DNA of 64,000 nt from Oscillatoria princeps RMCB-10 (GTDB lineage Bacteria; Cyanobacteriota; Cyanobacteriia; Cyanobacteriales; Oscillatoriaceae): assembly GCA_019359235.1 (NCBI GenBank), contig JAHHHT010000009.1:124001-188000 (forward strand). Direction: 5' to 3'. A program made the position numbers and the translations under genes. Below the pieces are notes generated by a model. It worked only from the letters and a program-made list of their open reading frames with translations. It did not search any database and was not told where the DNA came from. How positions within the stretch are numbered: position 1 is the stretch's first letter; every line of letters starts with the position of its first letter. This document shows, one piece after another, positions 17,272 to 26,416 of the stretch.

Positions 17272-18042
17272 TTAATTTTTTGTGTCCTGTGGGTGCCGGT
17301 CGCCGGCGATCAGTGAATCCATTTCATGCTGCGGTTTTGTGCCATCAGTGAACTGGAACCGCAATTCCAAATCTTTCATGTACAAGCGCATATAGGAGAG
17401 CAGGGCGTGGATGAAGACCGCAACCCCGGCCATTTCCAAGCACTCTTCGGCGCTGGTTATCAGTGCGTAGTTCAAATTATTCTTTCCGTAGAAATCCGTC
17501 CAGTAGCCGCTGACCATCTCCATGCCAAGGGCACCGCCGACGTAGACGCCACCGGCAACCATAAAGAGGAGCCTAATCTGTTGAGGGAGATGAATGAGAA
17601 ACTTGAGATAGGAGAGGCCAACGACAGCGACAAAAATGGTTGCGGGTATCACCCAAATGTAGTAAAATATCCCGCCGGCATGCAGTAAATGTCGCAGCTC
17701 TCGACTGATTAAAAGTTCGTGAATGCTCATCGCTTCATCAACGGAGAGAAAAAGGAAAATTAGTGACAAATTTTTCCAGTGGCGAAAATAGCGGTCGCCA
17801 TCCCGCTTCTTGGCAGAGGCAATCGCGGCGAGAAGCAGGGAACAAAACGCCAAAGTGAACGAGGCGTACCAGGAAGGATAATTGAGCTCCCGGTCGAGGT
17901 TAAATAACTTTAACCATTCGGCGCGATAGTTAAGGCGGTACTTAGCAAACTGGACAGCGATGCCGGCAGAGGTAAAAAATAATACCGCGCCGGTCAGGGC
18001 TTTGGTAATTCTCCAGGGAAAAACGGAGAGTGTAAATTTCAT
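17272..18042 (-). CDS. Polytopic membrane protein of unknown function
   Basis: 256 residues from the ATG at 18042. The open frame runs 27 codons further upstream but begins in a dispersed repeat and lacks a good start. About six hydrophobic segments: near residues 14-34, 52-74, 87-103, 125-150, 157-180 and 200-225. A conserved-looking FLSVDEAMSIHELL motif with Asp-Glu and His in a membrane segment could be a metal or proton site, but I do not recognise the family. Its stop is 17 bases before the start of the GT39 gene, suggesting an operon and a possible envelope-glycan role by context only. Confidence 0.75.
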   Translation of the reverse strand: MKFTLSVFPWRITKALTGAVLFFTSAGIAVQFAKYRLNYRAEWLKLFNLDRELNYPSWYASFTLAFCSLLLAAIASAKKRDGDRYFRHWKNLSLIFLFLSVDEAMSIHELLISRELRHLLHAGGIFYYIWVIPATIFVAVVGLSYLKFLIHLPQQIRLLFMVAGGVYVGGALGMEMVSGYWTDFYGKNNLNYALITSAEECLEMAGVAVFIHALLSYMRLYMKDLELRFQFTDGTKPQHEMDSLIAGDRHPQDTKN

Positions 18043-18105
18043 GCAAAGGCACCTTTGAGATGGATGCAGTTCACAGCGGTTTTCAGTTGGGTGAAGTAGC
18101 CCTTT

Positions 18106-18137
18106 GAAACCCGGTTTCTTCAAGAAACCGGGTTTCT
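18106..18137. repeat. Pair of AAACCCGGTTTCT palindromes
   Basis: GAAACCCGGTTTCTT and AAGAAACCGGGTTTCT lie back to back and could form a hairpin. Same family as 3443-3540, 20596-20629 and 46178-46210. They lie just upstream of the membrane protein start. Confidence 0.8.
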
Positions 18138-18318
18138 CAGTACCTCACAAAGGATGAAAAACGCGCTTCAGCCACTCAGAGTAACATCTGACGCACCCTG
18201 CGGTCTATGGCAATCAGCGCGAAAAAAGGCCAGAACGGTGATTTGTTCTGGCCAGTCCGAGGTATTGCCTCATATTCAATAGCGAGTCAGGGTAACAAAA
18301 ATGTGCCGGTGCTCTGCT

Positions 18319-19023
18319 TCAGCCAATCGGACACCCATCCGCACCGGCTTGACAGAGAAGCTGGACGGTTTCGGTGCAGTCCTCAATTGCAGCAACTGAA
18401 ACGGCTGTCTCGCCGTCCGCGTTTTTGGCATTCACATCCGCCCCAGCTGCGATTAAAAGCCGCACAATCTCCTCGTGTCCCTCCGCAGCTGCCCACAGGA
18501 GAGCAGTTTCGCCGCGCGAGTTTTTGGCATTCACATCCGCGCCGGCGGCGATCAGCGCCCGCACAACCTCGGTGTGACCCTGTAAAGCAGCATACATTAA
18601 GGCGGTTCTGTTCCACCCCACTGCCACTTTTTCAGCTTTGGCATTGACATCCGCGCCGGCATCTATCAGCGCTCGCACCACATAAGCATGACCCCGCTCA
18701 GCCGCATAAAGCAAGGCAGTTTTGCCATTTTCGTCCTTGGCATTTACGTCTGCGCCGGCTTCGATGAGGGCTCGCACTGTTTCGCTGTCCGCCTTATAAG
18801 CCGCAACCGCCTTCATTAGCGCTGTGACCTCGCAGCTGTCAAACGCACTCACATCCGCCCCAGCTGCGATCAGGACTCGCACAATCTCGGCGCGTCCATC
18901 CCGCGCTGCTTGCATCAGTGGGGTTCTGCCAAAATCGTCTCTGGCATTCACATCCACCCCAGCCTCAATCCGTTCCCGAACCTTGGCAATATCCCCTACT
19001 TGGCTTGCCTCAAATAAATCCAT
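18319..19023 (-). CDS. Ankyrin-repeat protein
   Basis: 234 residues from the ATG at 19023, beginning MDLFEASQVGDIAKVRERIE. The longer frame upstream is arginine-rich and repeat-derived. Almost the whole chain is about seven ankyrin repeats of 33-37 residues with the consensus DxxGxTALxxAAxxGHxxVVRALIxAGADVNAK. There is no signal peptide, membrane segment or enzymatic domain, so it is a cytoplasmic protein-binding scaffold with unknown partner. The last repeat ends in a cysteine pair region (CTETVQLLCQAGAD). The DNA repeats of about 99-111 bases are prone to unequal recombination. Confidence 0.9.
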   Translation of the reverse strand: MDLFEASQVGDIAKVRERIEAGVDVNARDDFGRTPLMQAARDGRAEIVRVLIAAGADVSAFDSCEVTALMKAVAAYKADSETVRALIEAGADVNAKDENGKTALLYAAERGHAYVVRALIDAGADVNAKAEKVAVGWNRTALMYAALQGHTEVVRALIAAGADVNAKNSRGETALLWAAAEGHEEIVRLLIAAGADVNAKNADGETAVSVAAIEDCTETVQLLCQAGADGCPIG

Positions 19024-19393
19024 CTTCCTCACCTCAGAGCAGAAAGGTGCGTCGCCGCGCACCCTACTAGCTAGGATACTTCTAACAACCGCCATAAAAA
19101 TGTTTCCACCGGCACGTTTTTTCACCTCCGTTTCCCGCCACTCGCGCCCGCAATACCCGAGCGCCGGCACGCAGCTCTCGCCCAAGTGCGCCGAAGCGTG
19201 CCTGTCCCTGACGGACTCTCTCCACTTCTTGCTCTGCGCTCTCGGGAGCGGGCAGAATAGACTTCTCGCAAAAATCAGTTTGTAGTGGGGACTTCAGCCC
19301 CCAAACCCCCTGCAGGCTAGGGATCTCAAGTAGGGGCGTTCCCGCCGGAAAGCCCCTGCTACAAACGAGTCTTGAGGCTCTGAAGCGAGAGTT
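19024..19393. other. Intergenic region, nothing recognised
   Basis: 370 bases between the ankyrin gene start and the end of the serine hydrolase. It includes a GTGCGTCGCCGCGCACCCTAC palindrome-like stretch near 19049-19070 and GGGGACTTCAGCCCCC at about 19286-19301. No gene I can support in either strand. Confidence 0.4.
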
Positions 19394-20524
19394 CTAGTAT
19401 TGTATCATAGAAAACGAAAATGCGGGATGCTTGCCCCCCACTGCCATGCCGACAATATCTTCGCCGATTTGCAGTCCATTTTGGCTGTTGGTCAAGATGA
19501 CGATGCCGGTTTTGAGTTTTCGGGAAGCCAGGGTGAAACTTTTGAAAATGGTGCCGTCCCCCCAGTGCCAGAAGAAATCGCCCGAGCCGGTGCGCTCCAA
19601 TCCCCAGCCCAGCCCCCAGCCAAGGGACTGACTAATTTTAACATTCTCTCGCAGCATGTTATTCAAGCTTTCTTCACTGAGCCGAAAAGGGTCACGGGAA
19701 GCTGGCTCGGTCATGGCTAACAGGAATTTAGCGTAGTCGGCGGCGGTTGTGCGCAAGCTGCCGGCAGAATTTGCCTCTTTCGGTTTGCTCAGAGGGTCTG
19801 GGTAGCCCTCACGGTCGTGACCGTTTGCCGCTGAGAACTGGTACGCCTGCTTCCAGACATAGCTGCTGCTGTTCATGCCGAGTGGCGCGAATACATTGCG
19901 AGTCATATAATCATTTAGCGGCTCTCCTGTCAGGCGCTCCACAACAGTTTGCAAATAGAGAAATCCTTCGCTAGAATAGCTAAATCGGGTTCCGGGGGTG
20001 AAGTCTATCCATACCGGGGCGTCCCCGCTCCAGTTGGGGAATCCTGTCGTGTGAGACAGCACCATCCGCGCCGTTATTTTTTCGATTCGGCGGTCGTAAA
20101 TGTAAGGTTTATCGGTGTAGCGTGTTAAGGGAGTGTCGAGGTTGAGTTCGCCCCGCTCGCACATTTTGAGAACCGCGTAGGCAAAAACAGGCTTGCTCAG
20201 GGAAGCGGCGGCGAACACAGTATCCGCGCCCACCGGCTCCCCAGTATCTTCATTTTTGACGCCGAACCCCCGACTCCAGAAAATCTCGCCGTCTCTCACC
20301 GCCGCCACCGCAGCGCCAGGAACACCGGCGTCTTCCATCAGTTGAGGGATTCGACTTTCAAGGTTAGCAATCAGTTTTTCTGGAGCGGCGCTGGGTTTCC
20401 ACTGTCCGGAAGCTTGAGAATTGCGCCCCAAGCTAGCAGCGCTGAAAGTGGAAAGACCCAGAATAGCCGCTTGAGTGTGTTTGAGGAACTGCCGGCGAGA
20501 AATGCGATCGGGCATGGCTGTCAA
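19394..20524 (-). CDS. Serine hydrolase, beta-lactamase class C-like, Tat-exported
   Basis: 376 residues. The N-terminus MPDRISRRQFLKHTQAAIL carries a twin-arginine signal (SRRQFLK) and a hydrophobic stretch ending near ASLGRNSQASG, so the enzyme is exported folded. The catalytic motifs of the class C/DD-peptidase superfamily are visible: SxxK as SLSK (AASLSKPVFAY, near residue 109), a YxS motif as YSS (TRFSYSSEGFLY), and a C-terminal HWG in place of KTG. Substrate is unknown; such proteins can be esterases, peptidases or D-aminopeptidases. The start is either the first Met or Met4, which is closer to the twin arginine. Confidence 0.87.
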   Translation of the reverse strand: MTAMPDRISRRQFLKHTQAAILGLSTFSAASLGRNSQASGQWKPSAAPEKLIANLESRIPQLMEDAGVPGAAVAAVRDGEIFWSRGFGVKNEDTGEPVGADTVFAAASLSKPVFAYAVLKMCERGELNLDTPLTRYTDKPYIYDRRIEKITARMVLSHTTGFPNWSGDAPVWIDFTPGTRFSYSSEGFLYLQTVVERLTGEPLNDYMTRNVFAPLGMNSSSYVWKQAYQFSAANGHDREGYPDPLSKPKEANSAGSLRTTAADYAKFLLAMTEPASRDPFRLSEESLNNMLRENVKISQSLGWGLGWGLERTGSGDFFWHWGDGTIFKSFTLASRKLKTGIVILTNSQNGLQIGEDIVGMAVGGKHPAFSFSMIQY

Positions 20525-20595
20525 TCCTGAATAGCTATTTTATCTCCTTATTCAAACATTTTTGACCGAATCGTGACAAAATAGCAACTGGGGGT

Positions 20596-20629
20596 AAGAA
20601 ACCGGGTCTCTTAAAGAAACCCGGTTTCT
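20596..20629. repeat. Pair of AAACCCGGTTTCT palindromes
   Basis: AAGAAACCGGGTCTCTT (one mismatch) next to AAAGAAACCCGGTTTCT. It lies between the stop codon of DAHP synthase and the start of the serine hydrolase, where it could act as a transcript-end hairpin for the minus-strand DAHP synthase gene. Confidence 0.75.
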
Positions 20630-20650
20630 GGCCTTTCTGGCCACAGAAAC

Positions 20651-21715
20651 TCAAGAATTGGTTTGTTTCCTTAGTTTTTCCCAAGCCGCCAAAATAATCT
20701 TTTCTGTTTCCTCCCAGCCAATACAGGGATCGGTCACGGAAACGCCATATTTTAATTGCGCCCGCCCCTCCCCAGTCAGAGGTTGGTTGCCTTCGCACAA
20801 ATTAGATTCCAGCATCAATCCAACAATGGATGTGTCCCCCGACGCTATTTGCCCGATGACATCTTCAAATACAGCGCTCTGGCGCTTGTAGTCTTTGTTG
20901 GAATTGCCGTGGCTGCAGTCGATTACTACATTCGCGGGCAAATTGGCGACCTTTAATTTTTCTTCCACTTTTTTAACCGTTTCCGCATCGTAATTAGGCT
21001 GCCCGCCACCCCCGCGCAGGATAATATGCCCGTAGGCATTGCCTTTGGTTTTAAATGTGCTAACCTGTCCCCCCAGGTTAATGCCTAAAAAATTGTGAGG
21101 TTCTTTCGCTGATTTCATGGCATTGATAGCCACCTCTATATTGCCATCTGTGCCATTTTTAAAGCCCACCGGCATGGACAGCCCGCTGGCCATTTCCCGG
21201 TGAGTTTGCGATTCGGTCGTGCGAGCACCTATCGCCGACCATGAAATCAGTTCGCCAATATACTGGGGCACTATAGGGTCGAGGGCTTCTGTAGCCGCCG
21301 GCAGTCCCATCTCTGCTATTTTTAACAGCAGGCTCCTGGCGATTAATAGCCCCTTCCCTATGTTAAAAGAATCGTCCATATCCGGGTCGTTAATTAATCC
21401 CTTCCACCCCACAGTTGTTCTTGGCTTTTCAAAGTAAACTCTCATAATTAACAGAAACTTATCCCTAACTAGCTCGGCAAGTTCATTTAATTTAGCTGCG
21501 TAGTCTTCAGCGGCTGTGAGATCGTGTATGGAGCAAGGGCCAACTACTATGAACTTTCGGCAGTCTTTCCGGTCAAGGATATCTTCTAGTTCATTCCTGT
21601 ATTTTAAAACGTTTTGATTGGCCAAGTCTGTTAAAGGCAATTTGGCTTGGATTTCAGCCGGCGTAAGCAAAACCTGGGATGTTTGAATGTGAGTGTCAAA
21701 GAGTTTTGTTTCCAT
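20651..21715 (-). CDS. 3-deoxy-7-phosphoheptulonate (DAHP) synthase, type I
   Basis: 354 residues, the usual length of the E. coli AroG/AroF/AroH class. Motifs: VVGPCSIHDLTAAEDYA (metal-binding Cys), MRVYFEKPRTTVGWKGLINDPD, ARTTESQTHREMASGLS, GFKNGTDGN, VIDCSHGNSNKDYKRQ and the C-terminal VSVTDPCIGWEET. It joins phosphoenolpyruvate and erythrose-4-phosphate, the first step of the shikimate pathway. The full N-terminal ~45-residue extension that forms the feedback site in this class is present, so inhibition by an aromatic amino acid is likely, but which one cannot be told. Monocistronic by spacing. Confidence 0.95.
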   Translation of the reverse strand: METKLFDTHIQTSQVLLTPAEIQAKLPLTDLANQNVLKYRNELEDILDRKDCRKFIVVGPCSIHDLTAAEDYAAKLNELAELVRDKFLLIMRVYFEKPRTTVGWKGLINDPDMDDSFNIGKGLLIARSLLLKIAEMGLPAATEALDPIVPQYIGELISWSAIGARTTESQTHREMASGLSMPVGFKNGTDGNIEVAINAMKSAKEPHNFLGINLGGQVSTFKTKGNAYGHIILRGGGGQPNYDAETVKKVEEKLKVANLPANVVIDCSHGNSNKDYKRQSAVFEDVIGQIASGDTSIVGLMLESNLCEGNQPLTGEGRAQLKYGVSVTDPCIGWEETEKIILAAWEKLRKQTNS

Positions 21716-22270
21716 GAGGCAGGTTTCCTGATTGGTGTTTTCCTATTCTACAGCAAAAATTCGCTTATCCTTGGTGCGCCAGCCCGACAGATCCTGGCCC
21801 CCTCTCCGCAGGCGGGGAGGGGGTTGGGGGTGGGGTTCAGAGGGCCACACGCGACGCCTGAGGGGTGCCGGCGTTTACCCTGCAAACCTTCCTTAGCAGA
21901 AAACGGCCATTTTTGCAATGGGTCAACTTCATCTGCCGGCGATGCTGTAGCTCCCAAAGCTCGCACGAAGAAGCTTTCACCAGATTGTAATCCATCCTGC
22001 GGGCGAGTGCAACCGGCTAGCGCGGTCAGCCGGCTGAAAAAGAAGGGAGAGCCGGTGCGAGCGTCCGGATGCCGGCGATCGCAGCATTTTCATTATCGGC
22101 GCTCGCGCCAGCTAGTAACCCCCGTGAGTTTTGCAGTTGTAATTGTGAAAATTTTATGAATTATGACTGCAGCGTTCTGACTGAAATCAGTTGCTATTTA
22201 TTCTAGGCGGCAGCTTGTCCTGATGTCAAGCGCTCGCCTTTCACCGGCAGCCGGTCTGCGAGAGTTCCGC
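21716..22270. other. Intergenic region, nothing recognised
   Basis: 555 bases. It carries the CCCCTCTCCGC/GCGGGGAGGGGG palindrome at about 21799-21820, a dispersed type in cyanobacteria, and a GATCGCAG piece near 22075 that fits a HIP1 octamer. Open frames here have no family signature. The DAHP synthase promoter should lie near 21720-21790. Confidence 0.4.
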
Positions 22271-24454
22271 CTACGTCGTGGCTTCCAGCTTTGTCCGACC
22301 GGCAGGAACCCTGCAACTTTGGCGCACGGGAATTTCAATCAAGAACTCTGTTCCCTTTCCGGGCGTGGAAACACACTCCAACTTGCCGCCGTGTTTGTCA
22401 ACTACAATTTGATAGCTGATAGACAGTCCCAGACCCGTCCCTTTGCCGACCGGCTTGGTGGTAAAAAAGGGGTCAAATATCCGCAAGCGCAGCGCCTCCG
22501 GGATGCCCGGGCCACTGTCAGCAATCGCAATACGAACATGGCAATTGGGCATTAGGCAGTGGGCAGTGGGCATTGGGCAGCCGGCAGTGGGTATGGGTAA
22601 TTTTCCTTCTCCCCAATCCCCCATTCCCAATGCCCCATTCGCCACTTCGGTGCGAATCCAAATGGTCGGCAATTTATCGTTGGGCGCAGAGCGCGGGGCA
22701 TTTTTACCATTCCCCACGACCGATGCCCCATGCCCCATTTCCAAAGCATCTATCGCATTGCTGAGAATATTCATAAACACTTGATTGATCTGTCCCGCGT
22801 AGCACTCCACATTAGGCAAATTGCCGTACTCCTTAACCACCCGAATATCAGGCTGCTTCCCCGACTTAGCTTTCAGGCGATTTTGCAAAATCAGCAACGT
22901 GCTGTCGATGCCTTCATGGAGATCCACCGATTTCATCTCGGCTTCATCCAGGCGCGAGAAGTTGCGCAGCGACAGGACAATCTCCCGAATGCGTTCCGCC
23001 CCCATTTTCATGGAAGACAGTATTTTGGGCAGATCCTCGCTCAGGAAGGCTAAATCTATATCCTCGGCGTGTTCCTGAATCTCGGCAGAAGGGTGGGAGT
23101 GCTCCTGCTGATAGAGGCGGAGGTGTTCCAGCAACTTGCGAGTGTAGGTATTTGCGTGAGTGATATTTCCGTAGATAAAGTTGACGGGATTGTTGATTTC
23201 ATGGGCTATCCCCGCCACTAACTGCCCCAGGCTCGACATCTTTTCACTTTGAATCAGCTGCACCTGGGTTTCCTGCAGTTCGCGCAGAGTTTGACTCAGC
23301 TGTTTGGCTTGCTCGGTGCGTTCCTGTACAAGTTGTTCCACTCGGCTCGTGTGGCGCAGCGAAATCAACAGGTAAGCGGCTATAGAGCCGGTCAGGAGTA
23401 ACCCGATTGCCAGTGTGGAGCCCGCTCTCCAGTAAATTTGCAGACCTGTAAACGCCGGCGTTGGCACAGTCAAAAGTGACCACTGCCGGTCTGCAACCTT
23501 GAAGGTATGCGTGCAAGCCGCTCGATTCTGGCAGAGCAGCCCGCTAGCGCCAAAATCAACAGGCTTCTTTTGCTTTTGCTCTTGTATCACCTGCTGCGTG
23601 CTAGAATCGTAAAACACCAAAAAGCGATTGCCGGCTGTAGCTGATTCATCAAAGAGGTAAAAGTCAATATTCCCTGTTTTCAGTCCTTGCAGAGAGTATT
23701 TCATCACATCAGCCAGCGCGAAAACGCTGAAGGCATGACCCTGAAAGGACTGGCGGCGATCTGCGAGCGTATCCTTTGGGCTGTTTTGGCGGTAAAGTGG
23801 CCTGTATAGTAGAAAGACAGCTTGACCGGTAGTCGCCAATATAACACGTTCAGTAACGACCATTTCTCCTGTGTCCCGCGCTTTCTCCAGCCCTGCTTTG
23901 CGCTCCGGTTCCACGCTGACATCGTAACCCAATATCAGCTTCCGCTTCTCCAGCGGCTCTATGTAGGTAATTGCGAAATATTCCGGGCGCTCTCTGGCAG
24001 GGATGAACTTTCTTTTCGCACCGAGTTCCTGGATGCTAAAATTAGGAAAGCCCTCTCGCTCAATGCTATCTTCGTAGGCTTCTCGCTCCTCGGCTCTCAC
24101 CCGCTTTGTAAAACCCATTGAAAATATCCCGGGGTAGCGAGACAGAAACAGCTGGGAAAACTCCCTGACGCTTTGCCGGTTCAGCTCAGCAGGGGAGGCG
24201 TCGTAAAAAGCGCCAAGCGAGCGGGGAATTTGCAAATACTCGTCTATCTTGCGCTCCATAGTCGTGGTCAGGTTGTCAGCCTGTCGCTGGAATTCTGCCT
24301 GCAGACTTTCCAGTTCCCACTTCCAGACGATTGCGGACGCCACCAAGGATAGTCCGCTCCCGACACAGAGCAATAATGCTACTGGGATGTAGCGGGATAC
24401 AGAAGCCATCCTGAGCGCTGACTGAAATCGCTTGTACCAGGCAGTCCGAATCAT
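22271..24454 (-). CDS. CHASE-domain membrane histidine kinase
   Basis: 727 residues. TM1 is at about 22-45, and a periplasmic CHASE domain at about 70-260 contains the family motif [20 protein letters not shown], then a [14 protein letters not shown] segment. TM2 is at about 350-372, followed by a coiled coil and the [13 protein letters not shown] histidine region near 418, N-box [17 protein letters not shown]1 IADSGPGIP and F/G2 [17 protein letters not shown]. Between N and G1 boxes there are two low-complexity insertions encoded by heptamer repeats (see 22546-22740). CHASE domains bind small extracellular ligands such as cytokinin-like or unknown molecules. No receiver domain or partner regulator nearby. 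Confidence 0.9.
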   Translation of the reverse strand: MIRTAWYKRFQSALRMASVSRYIPVALLLCVGSGLSLVASAIVWKWELESLQAEFQRQADNLTTTMERKIDEYLQIPRSLGAFYDASPAELNRQSVREFSQLFLSRYPGIFSMGFTKRVRAEEREAYEDSIEREGFPNFSIQELGAKRKFIPARERPEYFAITYIEPLEKRKLILGYDVSVEPERKAGLEKARDTGEMVVTERVILATTGQAVFLLYRPLYRQNSPKDTLADRRQSFQGHAFSVFALADVMKYSLQGLKTGNIDFYLFDESATAGNRFLVFYDSSTQQVIQEQKQKKPVDFGASGLLCQNRAACTHTFKVADRQWSLLTVPTPAFTGLQIYWRAGSTLAIGLLLTGSIAAYLLISLRHTSRVEQLVQERTEQAKQLSQTLRELQETQVQLIQSEKMSSLGQLVAGIAHEINNPVNFIYGNITHANTYTRKLLEHLRLYQQEHSHPSAEIQEHAEDIDLAFLSEDLPKILSSMKMGAERIREIVLSLRNFSRLDEAEMKSVDLHEGIDSTLLILQNRLKAKSGKQPDIRVVKEYGNLPNVECYAGQINQVFMNILSNAIDALEMGHGASVVGNGKNAPRSAPNDKLPTIWIRTEVANGALGMGDWGEGKLPIPTAGCPMPTAHCLMPNCHVRIAIADSGPGIPEALRLRIFDPFFTTKPVGKGTGLGLSISYQIVVDKHGGKLECVSTPGKGTEFLIEIPVRQSCRVPAGRTKLEATT
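22546..22740. repeat. Heptamer-type repeat tracts inside the CHASE kinase gene
   Basis: Plus-strand text is built of GGGCATT/GGGCAGT words (about 22546-22600), CCCCAAT/CCCATTC words (about 22608-22645) and CCCCATG words (about 22725-22740). They encode about 40 extra residues rich in Gly, Met, Pro and Cys ([23 protein letters not shown]) without breaking the frame. The equivalent positions in the 1776-residue kinase hold tracts of the same kind. Confidence 0.8.
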
Positions 24455-24584
24455 ATCTTTATCTTTACCGAAAAAAACCCTCTTCTATCAGTCTAGCTAA
24501 AATGGGTGCGGTCGCTGAAATAAATCCCTATAATTTTTAATTATTGTAGACTAGCAGTCACAGCCTGTAGGAATCAACCGGCCC

Positions 24585-24727
24585 TAAATCTTAAAATAAA
24601 TTAACGGTTTTGCGACTGGATTTGGACTGCCGGCTGTCCGGGTATTGGCTTCTAATAAAGCTCTGGCCTCGCTCGCAAAAGGCTCTCGCTCTAGCAGAGC
24701 GTCCAGCATAATGTTGGTGTCCGACTC
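24585..24727 (-). pseudogene. Ruined PIN-domain (VapC-like) toxin gene
   Basis: On the minus strand, in frame after the antitoxin stop, the text reads SDTNIMLDALLEREPFASEA, then RALLEANTRTAGSP and a stop 46-47 codons on. This matches the N-terminal DTNxxLD core and following helix of PIN toxins. An ATG overlapping the antitoxin stop (ATGA) starts MRV, but loses frame before DTN: two bases appear missing between GTC and GAC. Both the frameshift and the C-terminal loss (the remaining three acidic catalytic residues) make it inactive. Confidence 0.7.
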
Positions 24728-24958
24728 TCATTGCAGAGATTTCTCCACAAAACGTTCTTCTAGCATAGCTTCAACTTCGGCATCCGTTGGGGGGGGCGCA
24801 TCTGTTTTCGCTAGCCCGCGCATCCGCTCTATTGCTGCTTTCCGGTCTGGGCGGGGCCTGAGTTCATCTTGCAGCGACCGGACAATTGCGTCCACTAATT
24901 GCAAGCGCTCCATCACCGATAACTTGTAGATTTCTTTGGTCACTTCTTGCAAAGACAT
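24728..24958 (-). CDS. Small antitoxin-like protein (addiction module type)
   Basis: 76 residues, hydrophilic, with an N-terminal helix TKEIYKLSVMERLQLVDAIVRSLQ that resembles small type II antitoxins of the putative addiction module group (cf. 'LPVAERLQLVEDI' in such families). Pro-rich DAPPPTD separates this from an acidic C-terminal helix. Directly downstream lies a ruined PIN toxin with the usual 4-base (ATGA) stop/start overlap, which supports the assignment. With its toxin dead, it is an orphan antitoxin. Exact family uncertain. Confidence 0.65.
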   Translation of the reverse strand: MSLQEVTKEIYKLSVMERLQLVDAIVRSLQDELRPRPDRKAAIERMRGLAKTDAPPPTDAEVEAMLEERFVEKSLQ

Positions 24959-25280
24959 ACTTACAATTCCCTAAACAAGCTTGAGGAAACCCTATCCATT
25001 ATATAAATCTCCGGAACGACTGTCAAGCCCTACCCCTCTCACCGGCACCAGTGGCCCCTCACAAAATCTTGCCTTTCTCTCTGTTTTCGCTCCCTGTGCT
25101 GCCCCGTTTTAAAGCTTGGGCGCTCCCCCTTTCTTCCTTCTTCCTTCTTGCGCAACACCGGCACGCCTCACCTGACAAGCAGCCTTCCCCCGCTCTGCGG
25201 TGCCGGTTTTCCGGAAAAAACAGTGTGTGACGGTTCAATCGCCCGCTATATTTTCTAAAGTGCCCCCTACCACACCCACC

Positions 25281-26324
25281 ATGCACACCCGCATCGAACC
25301 CTTTACCGTCCACAAGCGCGTTGCCCTCACCATCAGTCGCGGCACCACCGCCCAAACCACCAATATCTGGGTGAGAATAGAACACACCGGCGTCGAAGGG
25401 TGGGGAGAAGCCTCTCCCTTTACAGCAGGCGGCACCCCCCAAACCACCGCAACCCTCCTGGAAGCCTTGCAGCAACTCGCACCGGCACTCGAAAAATTCA
25501 GCCCCTACGACCGGCAGCAAATTGAGCGGCTTTTCACAAAATTTAACACTCCCTCAGCGGCTCGCGCCGCCATCGATACCGCCTTGCACGACTGGCTGGG
25601 CAAAAAAGTGGGGTTTCCCCTCTGGCAGATGTGGGGGCTAGACCGCAGCCGCATCACCCCCACTTCCCTCACCATAGGAATTAATTCCCCAGAGGGTGCC
25701 ACCGAGAGAGTGCGACAGTGGTCGCAAGTGACAAAAGTGCAGTTTTTGAAGGTAAAATTGGGCAGTCCTGATGGCATTGAAGCCGACAAAGCCATGCTAT
25801 TAGCAGTGCGTTCAGCAGCGCCGGCGCTCACGCAGCTGAGCGTCGATGCCAATGGCGGCTGGAGCCTCAATAATGCCGTGAAAATGTGCGACTGGCTTGC
25901 CGGTCAGGGTGTTAAATATGTCGAGCAGCCGCTTCCCCCCGGTCAAGAGCGAGACTTGCCGGCACTCAAACAGCGCTCGCCCCTCCCCCTCTTCGTCGAT
26001 GAAAGCTGCTTCACCAGCCGCAACATTCCCCAGCTGGCAGACCGGGTGCACGGCATTAACATCAAACTCATGAAAGCTGGGGGATTAACTGAAGCCATGC
26101 GGGCGATCCACACGGCGCGAGCTTGTGGCTTGCAAGTGATGTTTGGTTGCTATTCTGACAGCTCGCTCGCCAATACAGCAATGGCTCACCTGTCACCCCT
26201 GGCAGACTATCTGGATTTAGACAGTCACCTGAACTTGACAGACGACGCCTTCGCCGGCGCACCCCTGCAAAATGGGTGCTTAGTGCCGAATGATTTTCCC
26301 GGACTTGGAGTCATTAAAAATTAA
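25281..26324 (+). CDS. dgcA: Dipeptide epimerase-like enolase superfamily enzyme (DgcA-type)
   Basis: 347 residues from ATG 25281 (MHTRIEPFTVHKRVALTISR); the frame is open 27 codons upstream but that leader is atypical. It has the muconate-lactonizing subgroup layout: the catalytic KxK motif (FLKVKLG), metal ligands in SVDANGGW, YVEQPLPPG and FVDESCF, then the second-base lysine in NIKLMKAGG, and the C-terminal DLDSHLNL. Known relatives are L-Ala-D/L-Glu epimerases and, when paired with DUF1611/DgcN proteins, N-acetyl-D-glutamate racemases of D-amino-acid catabolism. The DgcN-like gene starts 92 bases downstream on the same strand, favouring the latter; peptidoglycan-derived D-Glu is a reasonable substrate. 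Confidence 0.88.
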   Translation: MHTRIEPFTVHKRVALTISRGTTAQTTNIWVRIEHTGVEGWGEASPFTAGGTPQTTATLLEALQQLAPALEKFSPYDRQQIERLFTKFNTPSAARAAIDTALHDWLGKKVGFPLWQMWGLDRSRITPTSLTIGINSPEGATERVRQWSQVTKVQFLKVKLGSPDGIEADKAMLLAVRSAAPALTQLSVDANGGWSLNNAVKMCDWLAGQGVKYVEQPLPPGQERDLPALKQRSPLPLFVDESCFTSRNIPQLADRVHGINIKLMKAGGLTEAMRAIHTARACGLQVMFGCYSDSSLANTAMAHLSPLADYLDLDSHLNLTDDAFAGAPLQNGCLVPNDFPGLGVIKN

Positions 26325-26348
26325 AAATTCTCGTTCCCTCCCTCTTGG

Positions 26349-26373
26349 CATTCCCAGGCAGAGCCTGGGAACG
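26349..26373. repeat. Dispersed palindrome CCCAGGCAGAGCCTGGG
   Basis: A 25-bp palindrome with the core TTCCCAGGC, AGA, GCCTGGGAA between the DgcA-like and DgcN-like genes. Nearly identical copies lie at 8046-8070 and 55696-55720, each followed by GAGGGA or a similar tail. Confidence 0.85.
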
Positions 26374-26416
26374 AGGGAATTCTACAATTATTAACGGGTA
26401 ATTTTTTGCAGTTTTT

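Noticed and set aside
25059-25520. Minus-strand open frame antisense to the DgcA-like gene
   Set aside because: Its codons mirror the GC-rich third positions of the real plus-strand gene and its composition is Gly/Cys-biased.
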